From Helianthus annuus (lineage: Eukaryota > Streptophyta > Magnoliopsida > Asterales > Asteraceae), in contig NC_035438.2 in the NCBI RefSeq assembly GCF_002127325.2, forward strand, positions 86,840,393 through 86,904,392: DNA of 64,000 nt, in the 5' to 3' direction. Positions 33,005 to 44,560 of the stretch are shown here, in pieces. The translations under genes were made by a program, and so were the position numbers. The first letter of the stretch is position 1; each line of letters starts with the position of its first letter. The notes under the pieces are model-generated. The model searched no databases. It was not told where the DNA came from and saw only the letters and a program-made list of their open reading frames with translations.

Positions 33005-36000
33005 TTAAGGAAAAAGAATTTCCACCCAAGTCTTTTCAGACTTGAGGGTTTTCAATTCTTGCGCAGTAGGGTTAAAAGTTGCCTTCTTTGTTGCGTAAAA
33101 ATCTTTAACCCCTTTTGCTTTCCCACTAAGCATTTTCCCAAAAATTTTCTTAACATTCCTATTGAATGTTTTCTCGACATCAAACTCGGTTTTCTCAGAA
33201 TAAAACTGATCTGAGATCTCAACCTTACCAACTTTTTGCTTAACTTCTTCAAACTTCAGTGATGGAAATTCATCATCATTCACTGGATCATTTATCTCAA
33301 CCTGTGGCTCATCTGGCTTTGTGGAACCAGATTCATCGCCGACTTTCTCATCAACCTTTTTAACAACCCACACTTGGTTGTCTTTGGCTTTCTTTTTGTA
33401 AGCATTTTTCTTTGAACACTCACCGACTTCATGAATGGAATTTTCAAAGATTTTGAAGTTTTCAGTTGGTGGTTCAACATCTACAACTTTTTCTTTTAAT
33501 TTGTCAGAAACTCCCTGTTTTGTCTTAGCATTCTTCGGACAGTTCCATGCGATGTGACCAACTTCATTGCATTTGTAACATGTTCGAGTCTCTCTTGGAT
33601 GAAACACTCCAGTTCCATTTCTTCTTTTCTCAGCAAGAAACTCCTGGTTCGATTGTTTCCAGAATGGTTTCTTCTATTCTTCCTCTGCACTGCCACCTGA
33701 AACAAATTTTGTTTTTGTTTTAGAATTTTTCTCATTTTTATCATTTTCTGGTGAGATAAATCCAAGACCTTTCTTTTTGTAGCTACGATTTTGGTTTGGT
33801 TTCTTTTGAAAACCAGGACCAGAATTGTAGCCCTTTTTCTTGTTTAATCTTTGTTGCATTCTTGAAGTGTATTTTTTAGGTATTTCAAGATTTTTCAAAA
33901 CTTTCAATTCTGGAATATTAATTTCTATTAGTTTGAAAGTCTTGTTAATCAATTCCGTTTTAACACTCATTATAGGAAACTCTTTGTTGTAATATAATTT
34001 GTCAGAATCATTCAAAGTATAAACTACTTCGAATGTTTCATCATTCAAATTCGATTTGGATATCAAAAACTCTTTACTATAAGCCTTTTTGACCGACGAC
34101 TTTGGACCATTGACTGACTCAGACTCCTCATCAGTATCCAACACCTGATCGACCACCTTTTTGATTAACTCAGACTCATGATCAGTGTCAGACGAGGTGA
34201 ACGTGACATCAATGTTTTCTGGTAATTCATCAGTTGTATCGGTTTTTAACTTTATATTGACTGCTTTTTCAAGTTGCTCCTCGTTTGGTTTCCTAGGAGA
34301 ATAACCTTCCCAGATCGGAGGCGGACACTTGTTATAGCTAACAGTCGGTTTCTTACCAGTATCCATCTTCTTTGACTTGTCGTCTTGAAAAGCTTCCGTA
34401 CCTGCAACAGTCGGATAAATTCGATCAATGAGATAATCAGAACTAGAATAACTTTGTAATAAACGTCTGATTCTCTCATTCTCAATCTTTTCTGCTTCCA
34501 ACTCTTGCTTCCACTTTGCACTTTCTTCGATGTAGAAGTTGATAGCTTTCTGCTTTGTCATCATAACCGCATTCATCATCGTTAATGCTTGTTCTCTTTC
34601 AGAATTTGTCTTTTGAAGACCAGTTACAGTTTTGTTCAAGACATCATAAGATTCTTTTACATAATTGAGATTGAACAACAACTGCTCTTTCTTCTTCTCA
34701 TATTCAGCTATCATCTCGTCTTTGGCTTCACATTCTTTGCATGGTTCAAGACACTTTGAACATGGCTTGACAACTTCAACAATCTTTTCAATTTCAATGA
34801 TCTTTTCAATTTCAACTGTTTTCACCACTTCAACTACTTTTTATGTTTCAGTCATTTTTTCAGTAGCAACCTTAACTTCTTCATTTTGAATAATCTCTTC
34901 TATTTGAACAACTCCTTCAGATTTCATTTTCATCTGTTCTTTTGCAGCTTGTTTCTCCTTAAGCTTCTCCAAGCGATCTGCAAAATAAAAATGAGATTTT
35001 GCAATATTAATATGTTTCTCTTCCTCATCGTCACTACTATCATCAGTTGGTGACTGATCAAACTGTACATATTTTTCAGAATTATCATCCGATAAAACGA
35101 AATCAGACGGTGTTTGATCGAAGACTACTTCTTTTTCTGAACTAGTATCACTTTGTACACTCTCATCTGAACTCTGTGAACTTTCATTAGCACTTTCTGA
35201 GCTTTCATCAGATGCAACAGACTCTTTCTCCACATTCTTCACAGTCTCACCAATAAACTTCATCCATGTGGCAAACATATCTGGTTCTCTAACAATCTTA
35301 GCAATAAATGCTTTGAACTCTCCTTTTTCATCAACAAACATATCCCAGCTGAAGCCTTCAGGTAGTCTTTCATCATCTTGATTGACCAAACAGACTTTGC
35401 TTTCTGATGATATGTATTCGTTCCAGTTAAAATCTACCAAACATGCTCTCTTTGAATCTTCAATCTTTCTACCATGAGCCACCTGTGGTTCTTGCTATTG
35501 ACCAACCTGCTGATAAATAGCTTTCCGGTAGTAATCGTCTTTTCCAAACGGATTCTGAGCTCCACTAGCTTCCCTGTTCTTGCACTCCCTCTTGAAATGA
35601 CCTTTCTCCCTGCATCGAAAACAAGTAACTTTAGATTTATCAAAACCTAAAGTAGAAACATGTGCATCAAGAAAGTCATTTCTCCTAGTAATAAGCTTGA
35701 ATTTTTCAGCTCGTCTAAGAACACTGGCTAGACACCATTTGATATCCATTAGTTCCATCTCTTCGGCGTCTATCTGATCGTAATCTTCCTTTGTGAGCAT
35801 AGGATTTCCGATTCGACCAGCAACAAGACCTTCATATGAGAGAAGTACAGAACCAAGTAATGCCATGTGATCTTTTGCAACTTCTTCCGAAAAACTTTGA
35901 CCCTCTGGAAGATTCAATGCGATGTTACACTGGATCACATAACCATTTCCTGTTTTTGAGCTTTGACTCTGAAAACTTGTAGTCGACTCTTTCGGATTAA

Positions 36001-36883
36001 CACTCGGAAATGAAGATAATCCACTGCTTTTGTTTGAAGTCTGGTCAACTTTTTCCGTTGAATCCCCAGCACAAAACGCAGTTTGTATTTTAGGACTTCT
36101 CTCAGCCTCTTGAACCGGAACACTACCTTTGTAATACATTTTTACATCTTGTTGACCATTTGAACTGTTCATCCTCGCGATCTTCTGCTGTATCAAATCC
36201 TGACTTTTAATCTTTTCAATAAACTGAGAAATCGTTAACCCCTCATAAACACCGGTATTTTTCAGAATCATCAAATAAGTTCCCCATTCTTTCTGTGGTA
36301 ACGCATCAGCTAAGTTGTCTACCCACTCTTCACGATCTTTTGTAATACTCAGCATCGACATGGATCGCACTAAGTGGCAGTATCGTTCAATCAGCTTTTT
36401 CGTATCTTCTCCCGGTAGACTGCTAAACAAATCAAACTCTTTCTTGAGTAATGCTTTCTTGCTCTTAATCATGTTCTCACTACCCTCAAATTTCACATGA
36501 AGAGCATCCCAAATCGATTTCGATGTTTTGTCATGCTGAAGCAGTATGAAGATGTCTTCTTTGATGGCTTGTTGAAGCAGACTGATCATCATCTTTTCAG
36601 CTTTGTACATATTTCGTTCTTGATTGGTAAATTCTGATAGCTCTTTGATAAACTGCAAATCTGTACGTGGTAACATATATTTCTTCAGAATACACTCCCA
36701 TGACCTAAGATGATTTGCCTGGACCCAGTTTTCGAATCTGTCTTTCCACCCATAGTATTCTTCGATACTCATCAGTTTCGGGGGCTTTTGTGTTGTTCCT
36801 GTCTCATTTTCCAAGTTCATGGCTTGAGCAATGACAGCTGGAGTAGACAGTGTAGCAAACGCGTTGTAGAAATCGTTATCCAT
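33005..36883 (-). pseudogene. Giant copia gag with two zinc knuckles, three nonsense codons
   Basis: One continuous minus-strand frame of 1293 codons starts MDNDFYNAFATLS and is broken only by stops at 35495-35497 (TAG), 34841-34843 (TAA) and 33674-33676 (TAG); no frameshift was found. Residues about 1-250 are the copia gag (UBN2) domain ('PKLMSIEEYYGWKDRFENWV', 'SIWDALHVKFEGSE'). The first knuckle CFRCREKGHFKREC lies near residue 420. A Ser/Asp/Glu-rich acidic part follows, then a Cys-pair motif (CSKCLEPCKEC), a coiled coil, a basic linker and the second knuckle CYKCNEVGHIAWNC near residue 1095. It ends 'KTWVEILFP'. Most copia gags are far shorter and have one knuckle. Translation of the whole would need readthrough or repair of the stops. 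Confidence 0.85.
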
Positions 36884-37350
36884 TTTTCAATACACGAATA
36901 TCAAACACTGTCACTTTGGAGCGAAATTACAAGTTTGAAATTTGGAGCGAAATCCCAATACACACAGGAGCGAAATCAGTATGTAAATTGGAGCGAAATC
37001 AGCATTTTGTTGATTGGAGCGAAATCTGAAATTAGACACCCTTGGAGCGAAATTAGCTAGAACCCTGGAGCGAAATCAGAAAACTTGTCAAGTTGGAGCG
37101 AAATCAGGCTGATATCTTGAGCGAAATCAGAAATATCCATTTCGAGCGAAATCAACTCGGGGTCCATTTTGGTCCATTTTTAGTCCAATTTTAGCAATGA
37201 AATTTCAAGGGTTTATCTATGTCCAATTTTGTACAATCTGTGAAAATTTGATCCGGTTTTGTCCAATAAAACTTCCTGAAATGATGAAAGAAGGTGTAGA
37301 AGTAAGAAATCACAATGTAAATCGGCCGTAAACTGCAGAACTCCTCCAAC
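36884..37350 (-). promoter_or_regulatory. Copia leader with GAGCGAAATC repeats
   Basis: This is the untranslated leader between PBS and gag ATG. Between about 36915 and 37155 the plus strand has ten copies of 'ggagcgaaat(c/t)' or close variants at irregular 15-35 base spacing. The LTRs carry more copies in both orientations. In the element RNA these read as GATTTCGCTCC. Function unknown; candidates are packaging, dimerisation or protein binding. Confidence 0.75.
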
Positions 37351-37366
37351 TGGCTCTGATACCACT

Positions 37367-37795
37367 TGTAGGATCGTTATGGCTGACCCAAATGAGTCGT
37401 TCAGAGAGGTTCTGATCTATTTCAGGTGCGGAAAACAAGAAATAGACTTAGTAACAGCTTAATCTTCACTTAAATCACTGATTGTATTGATTTGACGTTG
37501 ATTACAATCAATTCTCACACCGGCAACACTTCGGCATGAATTACAAGGTAATAGTTACTGATTTCGCTCATAATGACCCTATATATAGGGCTTTGATTTC
37601 GCCCGAGATGACACAGATCAACAAGAGCGAAATCACAACTTGTGATTTCGGGCGAAATCACTACAAATGACTCTAGGAGCGAAATCAGCATATAACTCAC
37701 AAACTCTTCCTATTTTCTCGCACAACGTGCCCTGATCTATACAATGTAATCTAAGACTCGATAAAAGACGAAGTCGAAAAATGCATGCACTAACA
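37367..37795 (-). repeat. 5' LTR of the copia-type element
   Basis: 429 bp, matching 30421-30849. The putative promoter core is the palindromic 'ccctatatataggg' (about 37576-37589), where the other copy has one change (atatac). Confidence 0.95.
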
Positions 37796-37800
37796 AAAAT

Positions 37801-38499
37801 GGAATGAGAGCTTGGGTATTTATAGATTTCGGAGAACCGTTAGGATCGTTTCTCGCATTTCGTGCCTTGATCTTGACCCTCCATGTGGGCACATGGTATT
37901 GCAATACAAGGGGACATGAAATACCATCAAATTTTAGCCCATAGAATGCAAAACTTGGGGTTAAAAACCATCAAAACATCAAAATTGGACTAGATACAAT
38001 GAATCTGGTCATTTGGGCACTTTTTGACGCTTTTAGTCCCTGTTGATCAATAAGTTTATTTTTGTGCACCAAAACACCTCAAAGCCTATTTCTAAGCTAT
38101 GTAAAGTATATTTAGGGCATGTTTAACTTATGATCAAGTTTCGGAACGTTCGTTACTATAAAAATCGGTATAGTTTCGCAGTTTAACGCAAATAGTCCCT
38201 GCGATCGAACAAACTTGATTTCGACACACCAAACCATCCAAAACTTATTTCTAAGTTATGTAAAGGTTATTTAAGGTATGTTGAGCCTATCTCACTATCC
38301 CGGAGTGTTTGTCGCGTTTAACTGATTACGTTTAAGCATCAATTTGCGTATAACTTTCCAGAAAGCGATTTAGAGCTCGAAATCGAACAAGAATTGATAT
38401 GTGCAAATGATACACATATTTAAACAAATCCCAAGTATGAAACACAATATTTCGTTGGTTAGGCATTTGCTTGATGGCCGCAGAGGCACAGGTGTCACA
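37801..38499 (-). repeat. 3' LTR of gag-only element, second part
   Basis: It resumes after the copia insertion and matches 43862-44560, ending 'ggtgtcaca' at 38499. The TATA region (tatttata) near 37815-37825 equals that of the 5' LTR at 43878-43885. Confidence 0.92.
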
Positions 38500-38535
38500 G
38501 TCTCCCCTACTTTAGGAAATTTCGTCCCGAAATTT
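38500..38535 (-). promoter_or_regulatory. PPT and PPT-adjacent inverted repeat of gag-only element
   Basis: Minus strand: inverted repeat AAATTTCG-GGA-CGAAATTT (38535-38517), then PPT aaagtaggggaga (38513-38501), then the 3' LTR. It is nearly the same block as at 17199-17233 and 46686-46720. Confidence 0.8.
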
Positions 38536-38602
38536 ATTCGTAGGAGCCTGTTTGTGACTTTGTGTTAAATAACCACAAAAAATATGCAAGGCATAATCCT
38601 GT

Positions 38603-39020
38603 CATTTCCTCAACGGACATTCTTCAGAAACGAAAATGAACGGACGGAGTCATTTTAAACGGGTGCTTCCTCAGAAATGGAAATGAAGGAATAATCAAAA
38701 GGATATTCATTTCCTCAACGGACATTCTTCAGAAACGAAAATGAACGGACGGAGTCATTTTCAACAGGTGCTTCATCAGAAAGGAAATGAAGGAATAATC
38801 AAAAGGATATTCATTTCCTCAACGGACATTCTTCAGAAACGAAAAATGAACGGACGGAGTCATTTTAAACGGGTGGTTCATCAGAAACGGAAATGAATAG
38901 AATTAACTCAAAAGGATATTCATTTCCCTCAACGGACATTCTTCAGAAACGAAAATGAACGGACGGAGTCATTTTCAATAGGTGCTTCATCAGAAATGGA
39001 AACGAATAGAGTAACTCTAG
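38603..39020. repeat. Tandem array of about four 105 bp units
   Basis: The string 'caacggacattcttcagaaa' recurs at 38611, 38716, 38820 and 38930, giving units of 105, 104 and 110 bases. Each unit also has 'cggacggagtcatttt' and 'ggtgcttc-tcagaaa'. It lies in the non-coding 3' part of the gag-only element. Nothing codes here. Confidence 0.92.
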
Positions 39021-40074
39021 ACACATGAGAAACTTGCTGTGGTTTCGGTGCACTAAATTCCATAATTATGTATGCATCCATAATTACGTAATTTCTTGCA
39101 CAGTCCGCACAGTGCATTTCATAATGTGTAGGGGAAGAAAAATCAAACCTGTGATGAGTGTGACTAGACTACCATAGGGTCCTTTTAATTAGATCGACAA
39201 ATGATCTCTTTAAATAGACCACCAAGGAGTCTTTTCAGCTATATCATCACATGACATTCCTAACCAGATTTTTGGATCAATCTGTTTAACTAGACCACTC
39301 AAGGGGTCTAATTATGGAATAGTACCTTATAATCCAAGGGTCTTAACTATTACGTAGAAGCCCATTAAGGATTCGAGGTAGTACCTTTGGATATCCTACT
39401 ATGAATCCCTTATACGAAGATATAGAAGATTCTTACGAGGATTTGGATAACGAAAAAAAAATCGGATCACACAAAAACATAAAAGAGAACACATAAGCAC
39501 ATAGTCACATAATTGTTTAACTTGACCTTTAATTTGTTATCTTTGGACACGGATATTTAAAGCACACCAGGAATCCAATCCGTGGATTTCATTTGGCACT
39601 TTAATCATTTTCAAGAATCTATCTATGAAGATAGGATGATCTTCCAAAAATTCGATATTTGATTACAAGGAATCATAACATTCGAATTAAGGTACACAAC
39701 AATTACGGACTTACAGAAATACCCTTAGGTACCCTATTAAGGATTGGGTATTCGTCCAGAGTTGTAACTTGCATCTTGTACTTCGTTTCCTTGGAGGAAA
39801 CGGGTACTTAGGATTTTCGTGGAAAATGCAAGAGATCATTAAATGGAAGAATTTTGGGGGTAGTCCATTCTTCAAGGAATACGATTGCTTGATTGTCGGT
39901 ATTGTAGGGGATATGTTGTTTATACATGCAACCACATAAATACATTGCAATGTAAATAAAAGATTTATTTATAAACAACAACAACAACTGTTTCATAGAC
40001 CTTGACAACAAAAGAAAATAATACATAAAGCTTGATTATTTCTAAACAATGTTGTCTTTCAGTCGGTCAGATGC
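39021..40074 (-). other. Non-coding 3' interior of gag-only element
   Basis: About 1 kb between gag and the tandem array, with no pol motif on either strand. It contains paired short repeats such as 'accac(c/t)aaggggtc' around 39180-39320. Small minus-strand frames at 39711-40026 have no recognisable domain. Confidence 0.65.
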
Positions 40075-41163
40075 TCATCCCTGCGCTAGATTCGCATTAG
40101 CAAGCTTTGGGAAATTTCTTCGGAAATGGTCCATCTCGCCACAGTTGAAGCAAGATCCTGGTAGAAAACGAGCTTGAGCAGGATTGTTGCCAGCTTGATT
40201 TGGTGCAGCTACAGTTGGGCAAACTCTTGCTGTATGACCAATAAGTCCACAAATTTGGCATTTGCGGCACTTCACACTAGCATGATGATGAAGGCTACAT
40301 TGGTTACACAAGGGTGCAGTTCCGTTGTATGGCTTCCTAGCAGGGGGTTGAGCTGGTTGGTTGGGTATAGTTTGATCATTGTGAACGACCACGGCGAAGT
40401 TCTGAGAAGCCTTTCGCTTTTTTGACTTCTTGGGGGATCCAGTCTGTTCATACTTTAGTTTTGATTCTTCGATCGGTTTCTTGTCGCCTTTTCAGAAAAG
40501 TTTACCTTTCGTGATCTGAGATTCAGTCAAGGTAGCGGATAGCTCAATGGCCTGTCTAACTGTAGTGGGATTACTACCAGTAATAATATCTTGAACTGAG
40601 TCAGGGAGGCCATCAATGTACTTTTCGATTGCCTTATCCAAGGGCGTAACCATGTTCAGGCATAATAGACTTAACTCCTCATAACGGTCAGTGTTGGCTC
40701 GATGCTCACCGCTATCTTGCTTAAGATCGTCGAATTCCCTTTCCAATGCTCTAATCTCATGACGAGGACATAATTCCCTCATCATTAGAGCTCGAAGCTC
40801 TTCCCATGTTTGAGCCAGTGCTACGTCGGCACCCCTATCCCTCATCACACCATTCCAGCATGTCAAAGCTCGTTTCTCAAAGACGCTAGATGCAAACTCT
40901 ACCTTTCGCTCGTTTGGACACTGAACATGTCTGAAGGTGCTCTCTAGACTCTCAAACCATTGCAGAAGTGCAGTCACTCCTTGAGACCCAGAAAACTTTA
41001 ATGGCTTGGCAGAGTTGAATGTCTTGAAGTTGCATGGGGCATTATTGTTGTTGAGGGCTAGGTTACATTGAGCAATGATGTTTGGAATTGCAGCAGCCAT
41101 CTGCTGCGTAATGATAGCTGCCAGTTCTTCATTGGGTACCTGATTTTCACGTCGTGGAGGCAT
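40075..41163 (-). pseudogene. Chromovirus-type gag of the gag-only element, one stop codon
   Basis: The start is set at the ATG at 41163 (MPPRRENQVPNEEL), since upstream codons are leader. The capsid domain runs to about 40500 ('PLKFSGSQGVTALLQWFESL', 'LTCWNGVMRDRG', 'MRELCPRHEIRALEREF'). A TGA at 40492-40494 then interrupts an otherwise continuous frame of 363 codons. The C-terminal part has the Tekay-like cysteine region: CNQCSLHHHASVKC, an intact knuckle CQICGLIGHTARVC, and a third motif CFNCGEMDHFRRNF whose last Cys is Phe. The frame ends at a TGA at 40075 with no protease following. Confidence 0.85.
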
Positions 41164-41746
41164 TCTAAAAGGGGAAATAAGAGAGAAAACAAATGAAATG
41201 GCATTGGGTAAGGATGTTACAATTTTCGACCAAAAGGCATGGGTGATGGTCATTTGTTCGAACCACGAAGCAAACAAACGACACACAAAAGCTGAATCAA
41301 AGTAAATAGGTCCTCATGATGTATCGCGAAGACATGCTCTCCTATAAGTGGACACTCACCCCAAGAGTTCCCAGGTAAGAGTGACTGGTCCGATACTACG
41401 GATTTGTACGAACACAGTAGCCTTAGACAGAAGACTCAGGGTACAGGCACCTACCCTTCCAGTTTGCACGTGTTCATATTCTTTAGACCCAAACTTTGAC
41501 GAGATTTTGAAAACTTTGAAGGTTTAAAACCTTATAATAAATCATCCTAGAACAGATGACTAGTTTTCAAAGCGGATTCGAAATTTATGTTCTCATTGTG
41601 GTTGTCACCTAAAAATAGGCGACGGTATTGTTTTATGACTAAACGCAAGTACACTCGCGTTAGGGTCCTAGGAAGGTTATAGACTAGGTCAAAGCATTCC
41701 TAATAACCTAATTCCCTATAACCATGAGCTTTGATACCAACTTTTC
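41164..41746 (-). promoter_or_regulatory. Leader and PBS of the gag-only element
   Basis: The PBS reads TTGGTATCAAAGCTCATGGT on the minus strand (41740-41721), a variant of the initiator tRNA-Met site, 6 bases from the LTR. The remainder is leader with no gene. Confidence 0.8.
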
Positions 41747-44560
41747 TGGCACACCCCGACCACGAAAAACAACAAATCGTGGCGGAAACATCGGGGAGTG
41801 TTGTAACAGAATCATTGTTTCATAACACATGGATTGAAGTTCTGTTTTATTAAATTAAATGTATAACATTACATTGAAATTAGAAACAAAACATGAACAA
41901 ATAGACTTTCATTATTATTAAGTCACTAAGGCCTCGTCTGTTCCTATGTGCGCATGCATCAATATCATCATCAAATATCACCAACTATGGTACCTGAAAC
42001 ACATGTGAAATACGTCAGCATAAAATGTCGGCGACTACATAGGATATTATGAGAGTGTCAGATTCATGGCTCGTTTATGTTTTGAAAATATAACTTAAAC
42101 ACCTTTGTAAATTGATAATTAGAAAACCAAGTTTTGTAAAATGTTTGTAATGTAAATTGAAATAACTAAGTCAAAACAGATTTGTTTTATAAAACCTCGA
42201 TACCATGAATCTTAACTCCAAAACATTTGTTTATATAAACCCAAATTGTAAATCGTTTTTGAAATAAAACTCGAATGTTTTATATTGTTAGAAAAACCTT
42301 GTAATATAACTTTGTTTTGATAACCTTGCCCAAGTGATCTAGATAACGCAACGATATATAATGTATTAAAAGCACTTATATATAGGAAGTACCAGCGGCG
42401 TATCCACCATGCTTTTAACACATTACACCCGCCCTGTTACCTAATCACTTCCCAAACCCAACGGTTCAAACAATACCAAACGGTTCACATAATCAAACAG
42501 TTACAAACGGTTCATATAAATTAGACAGTTACAAACGGTTCACATAATCAAATAGTTACCAACGGGTCAAAATGTAAAACAATGTGTCCATATGCTGAGT
42601 GAACATATGCAACAAAATATAATATACAAAAATCAATGTGCTAGCATGTTAAGTGAACATACATAGCAAAACATAATGAAATCATGTACTATATATGTAC
42701 TAATGAACATAACAAGCATATGATATAAAATCATGAAAAGCACGAAAGTAACAAGTAGGCACCTGTGTTTTACCCCAAAATGTTTGAAAAACAGTAAAAG
42801 AGGGGACTATGTACTCACTTGAGGATGCTTAGAAGTCTTGACTAACAACCAAGCAAGCTAGAGGGATCGCGGAAATCAACGACACCTAATATAGGTAACT
42901 ATGTTAATAAACGGACCTAAATCGGAGGATCGGATTAAATGAGGTTTCGTAAACCAAATGAGTGTAGGGACTCATGTAATATGGTTTAACAAAGACTACA
43001 TTCTAAAATGAAACCTAACCTAAGTGCTTACGACCCATTATGACTCGTTAAGGTAGCTTACGCCACTTTAACGCGTCGTTCGCGTAAAACGCGTCCGGAC
43101 CGTCTAACTAGTCCTATGATAAGTATTATATGCCTTAACATGTCTAATAATGTTGCCTAATCAGGTTAGATGTCAAAATTTAGGTTACATATGCTTAAAA
43201 TGAATTTATGCATAAAAAGGGCATTTTGGTCATTTTCCTAAGGCATATAAACTACCTATCATACAACTAACTAAACGAAGTGACCATAAGGTATAACCTC
43301 GGAAGGTTATTCCCTATACAACTATGGTCACAATAAATGCTTGGTCGAATCCTAATGATCGACCAAACGGGTCGGGTTCGAAAGTCTAAGCGGTTGTTTA
43401 GACCGCTTATCTTACGCTCTATATAAGCACTAAACCTAAAGTGACGAGTTAAACATGTTAAAACATGTTTAACGAAGTTTGAAAACAAGTTTGATATCAA
43501 GACAAAGGGTCTTGATACCCAAGAATAGTTTGGTTACAAAATACGCATAAACGCGCATTTTGACCGAAACTATGACTCATCACTACGCCTAAATAACGTG
43601 GTAATCAGTAGGTGTAGTCACAAGAGACTATGACCATCATTATTACGCTCACGTTGCGTAGTTCAAACGAACTTCGTGTTGACCATAACCTGGTCAAAGC
43701 AGACAGTCAAACACAGTTTGACTTTCGTGCTTAAAAACACAAAAAAGCATGAAAGAAACTTACAAAGGGTCCAAGCTAGGAAGAAATTGATCTAAATACT
43801 TAGGTATGAAGCATAAAGCTTCAACTTAGAGCATAAAATTAGATCAAGGTGTGAGGAAAATGGAATGAGAGCTTGGGTATTTATAGATTTCGGAGAACCG
43901 TTAGGATCGTTTCTCGCATTTCGTGCCTTGATCTTGACCCTCCATGTGGGCACATGGTATTGCAATACAAGGGGACATGAAATACCATCAAATTTTAGCC
44001 CATAGAATGCAAAACTTGGGGTTAAAAACCATCAAAACATCAAAATTGGACTAGATACAATGAATATGGTCATTTGGGCACTTTTTGACGCTTTTAGTCC
44101 CTATTGATCAATAAGTTTATTTTTGCACACAAAAACACCTCAAAGCCTATTTCTAATCTATTTAAAGTATATTTAGGGCATGTTTAACTTATGATCAAGT
44201 TCCGGAACGTTCGTTACTATACAAATCGGTATAGTTTCGCAGTTTGACGCAAATAGTCCCTGCGATCGAACAAACTTGATTTCGACACACCAAACCATCC
44301 AAAACTTATTTCTAAGTTATGTAAAGGTTATTTAAGGTATGTTGAGCCTATGTCCCTATCCCGGAGTGTTTGTCGCGTTAAACTGATTGCGTTTACGCAT
44401 CAGTTTGCGTATAACTTTCAAGAAATCGATTTAGAGCTCGAAATCGAACAAGAATTGATATGTGCAAATGATACACATATTTAAACAAATCCCAAGTATG
44501 AAACACAATATTTCATTGGTTAGGCATTTGTTTAATGGCCGAAGAGGCATAGGTGTCACA
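41747..44560 (-). repeat. 5' LTR of the gag-only element
   Basis: 2814 bp, tggcacaccccgacc (the other copy has tgtcacacc) to aggtgtcaca. The minus-strand TATA is plus-strand tatttata at 43878-43885. The short tandem tract at 42478-42565 is shared with the other LTR. Confidence 0.93.

Larger units (their letters stand above)
30416..37800 (-). mobile_element. Copia-type element with giant gag and no pol, TSD AAAAT
   Basis: The element is 30421-37795 (7375 bp), AAAAT on both sides (30416-30420, 37796-37800). LTRs are 30421-30849 and 37367-37795, both 429 bp, TG...CA, about nine differences by eye. On the minus strand the order is 5' LTR, PBS (37351-37364, TGGTATCAGAGCCA), a leader with repeated GAGCGAAATC motifs, gag (36883-33005), a non-coding segment (33004-30863), PPT (30862-30850, ctgagggggagtc) and 3' LTR. 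No integrase, RT or RNase H is seen, so it is non-autonomous. Gag is of the UBN2/copia type. Confidence 0.92.
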
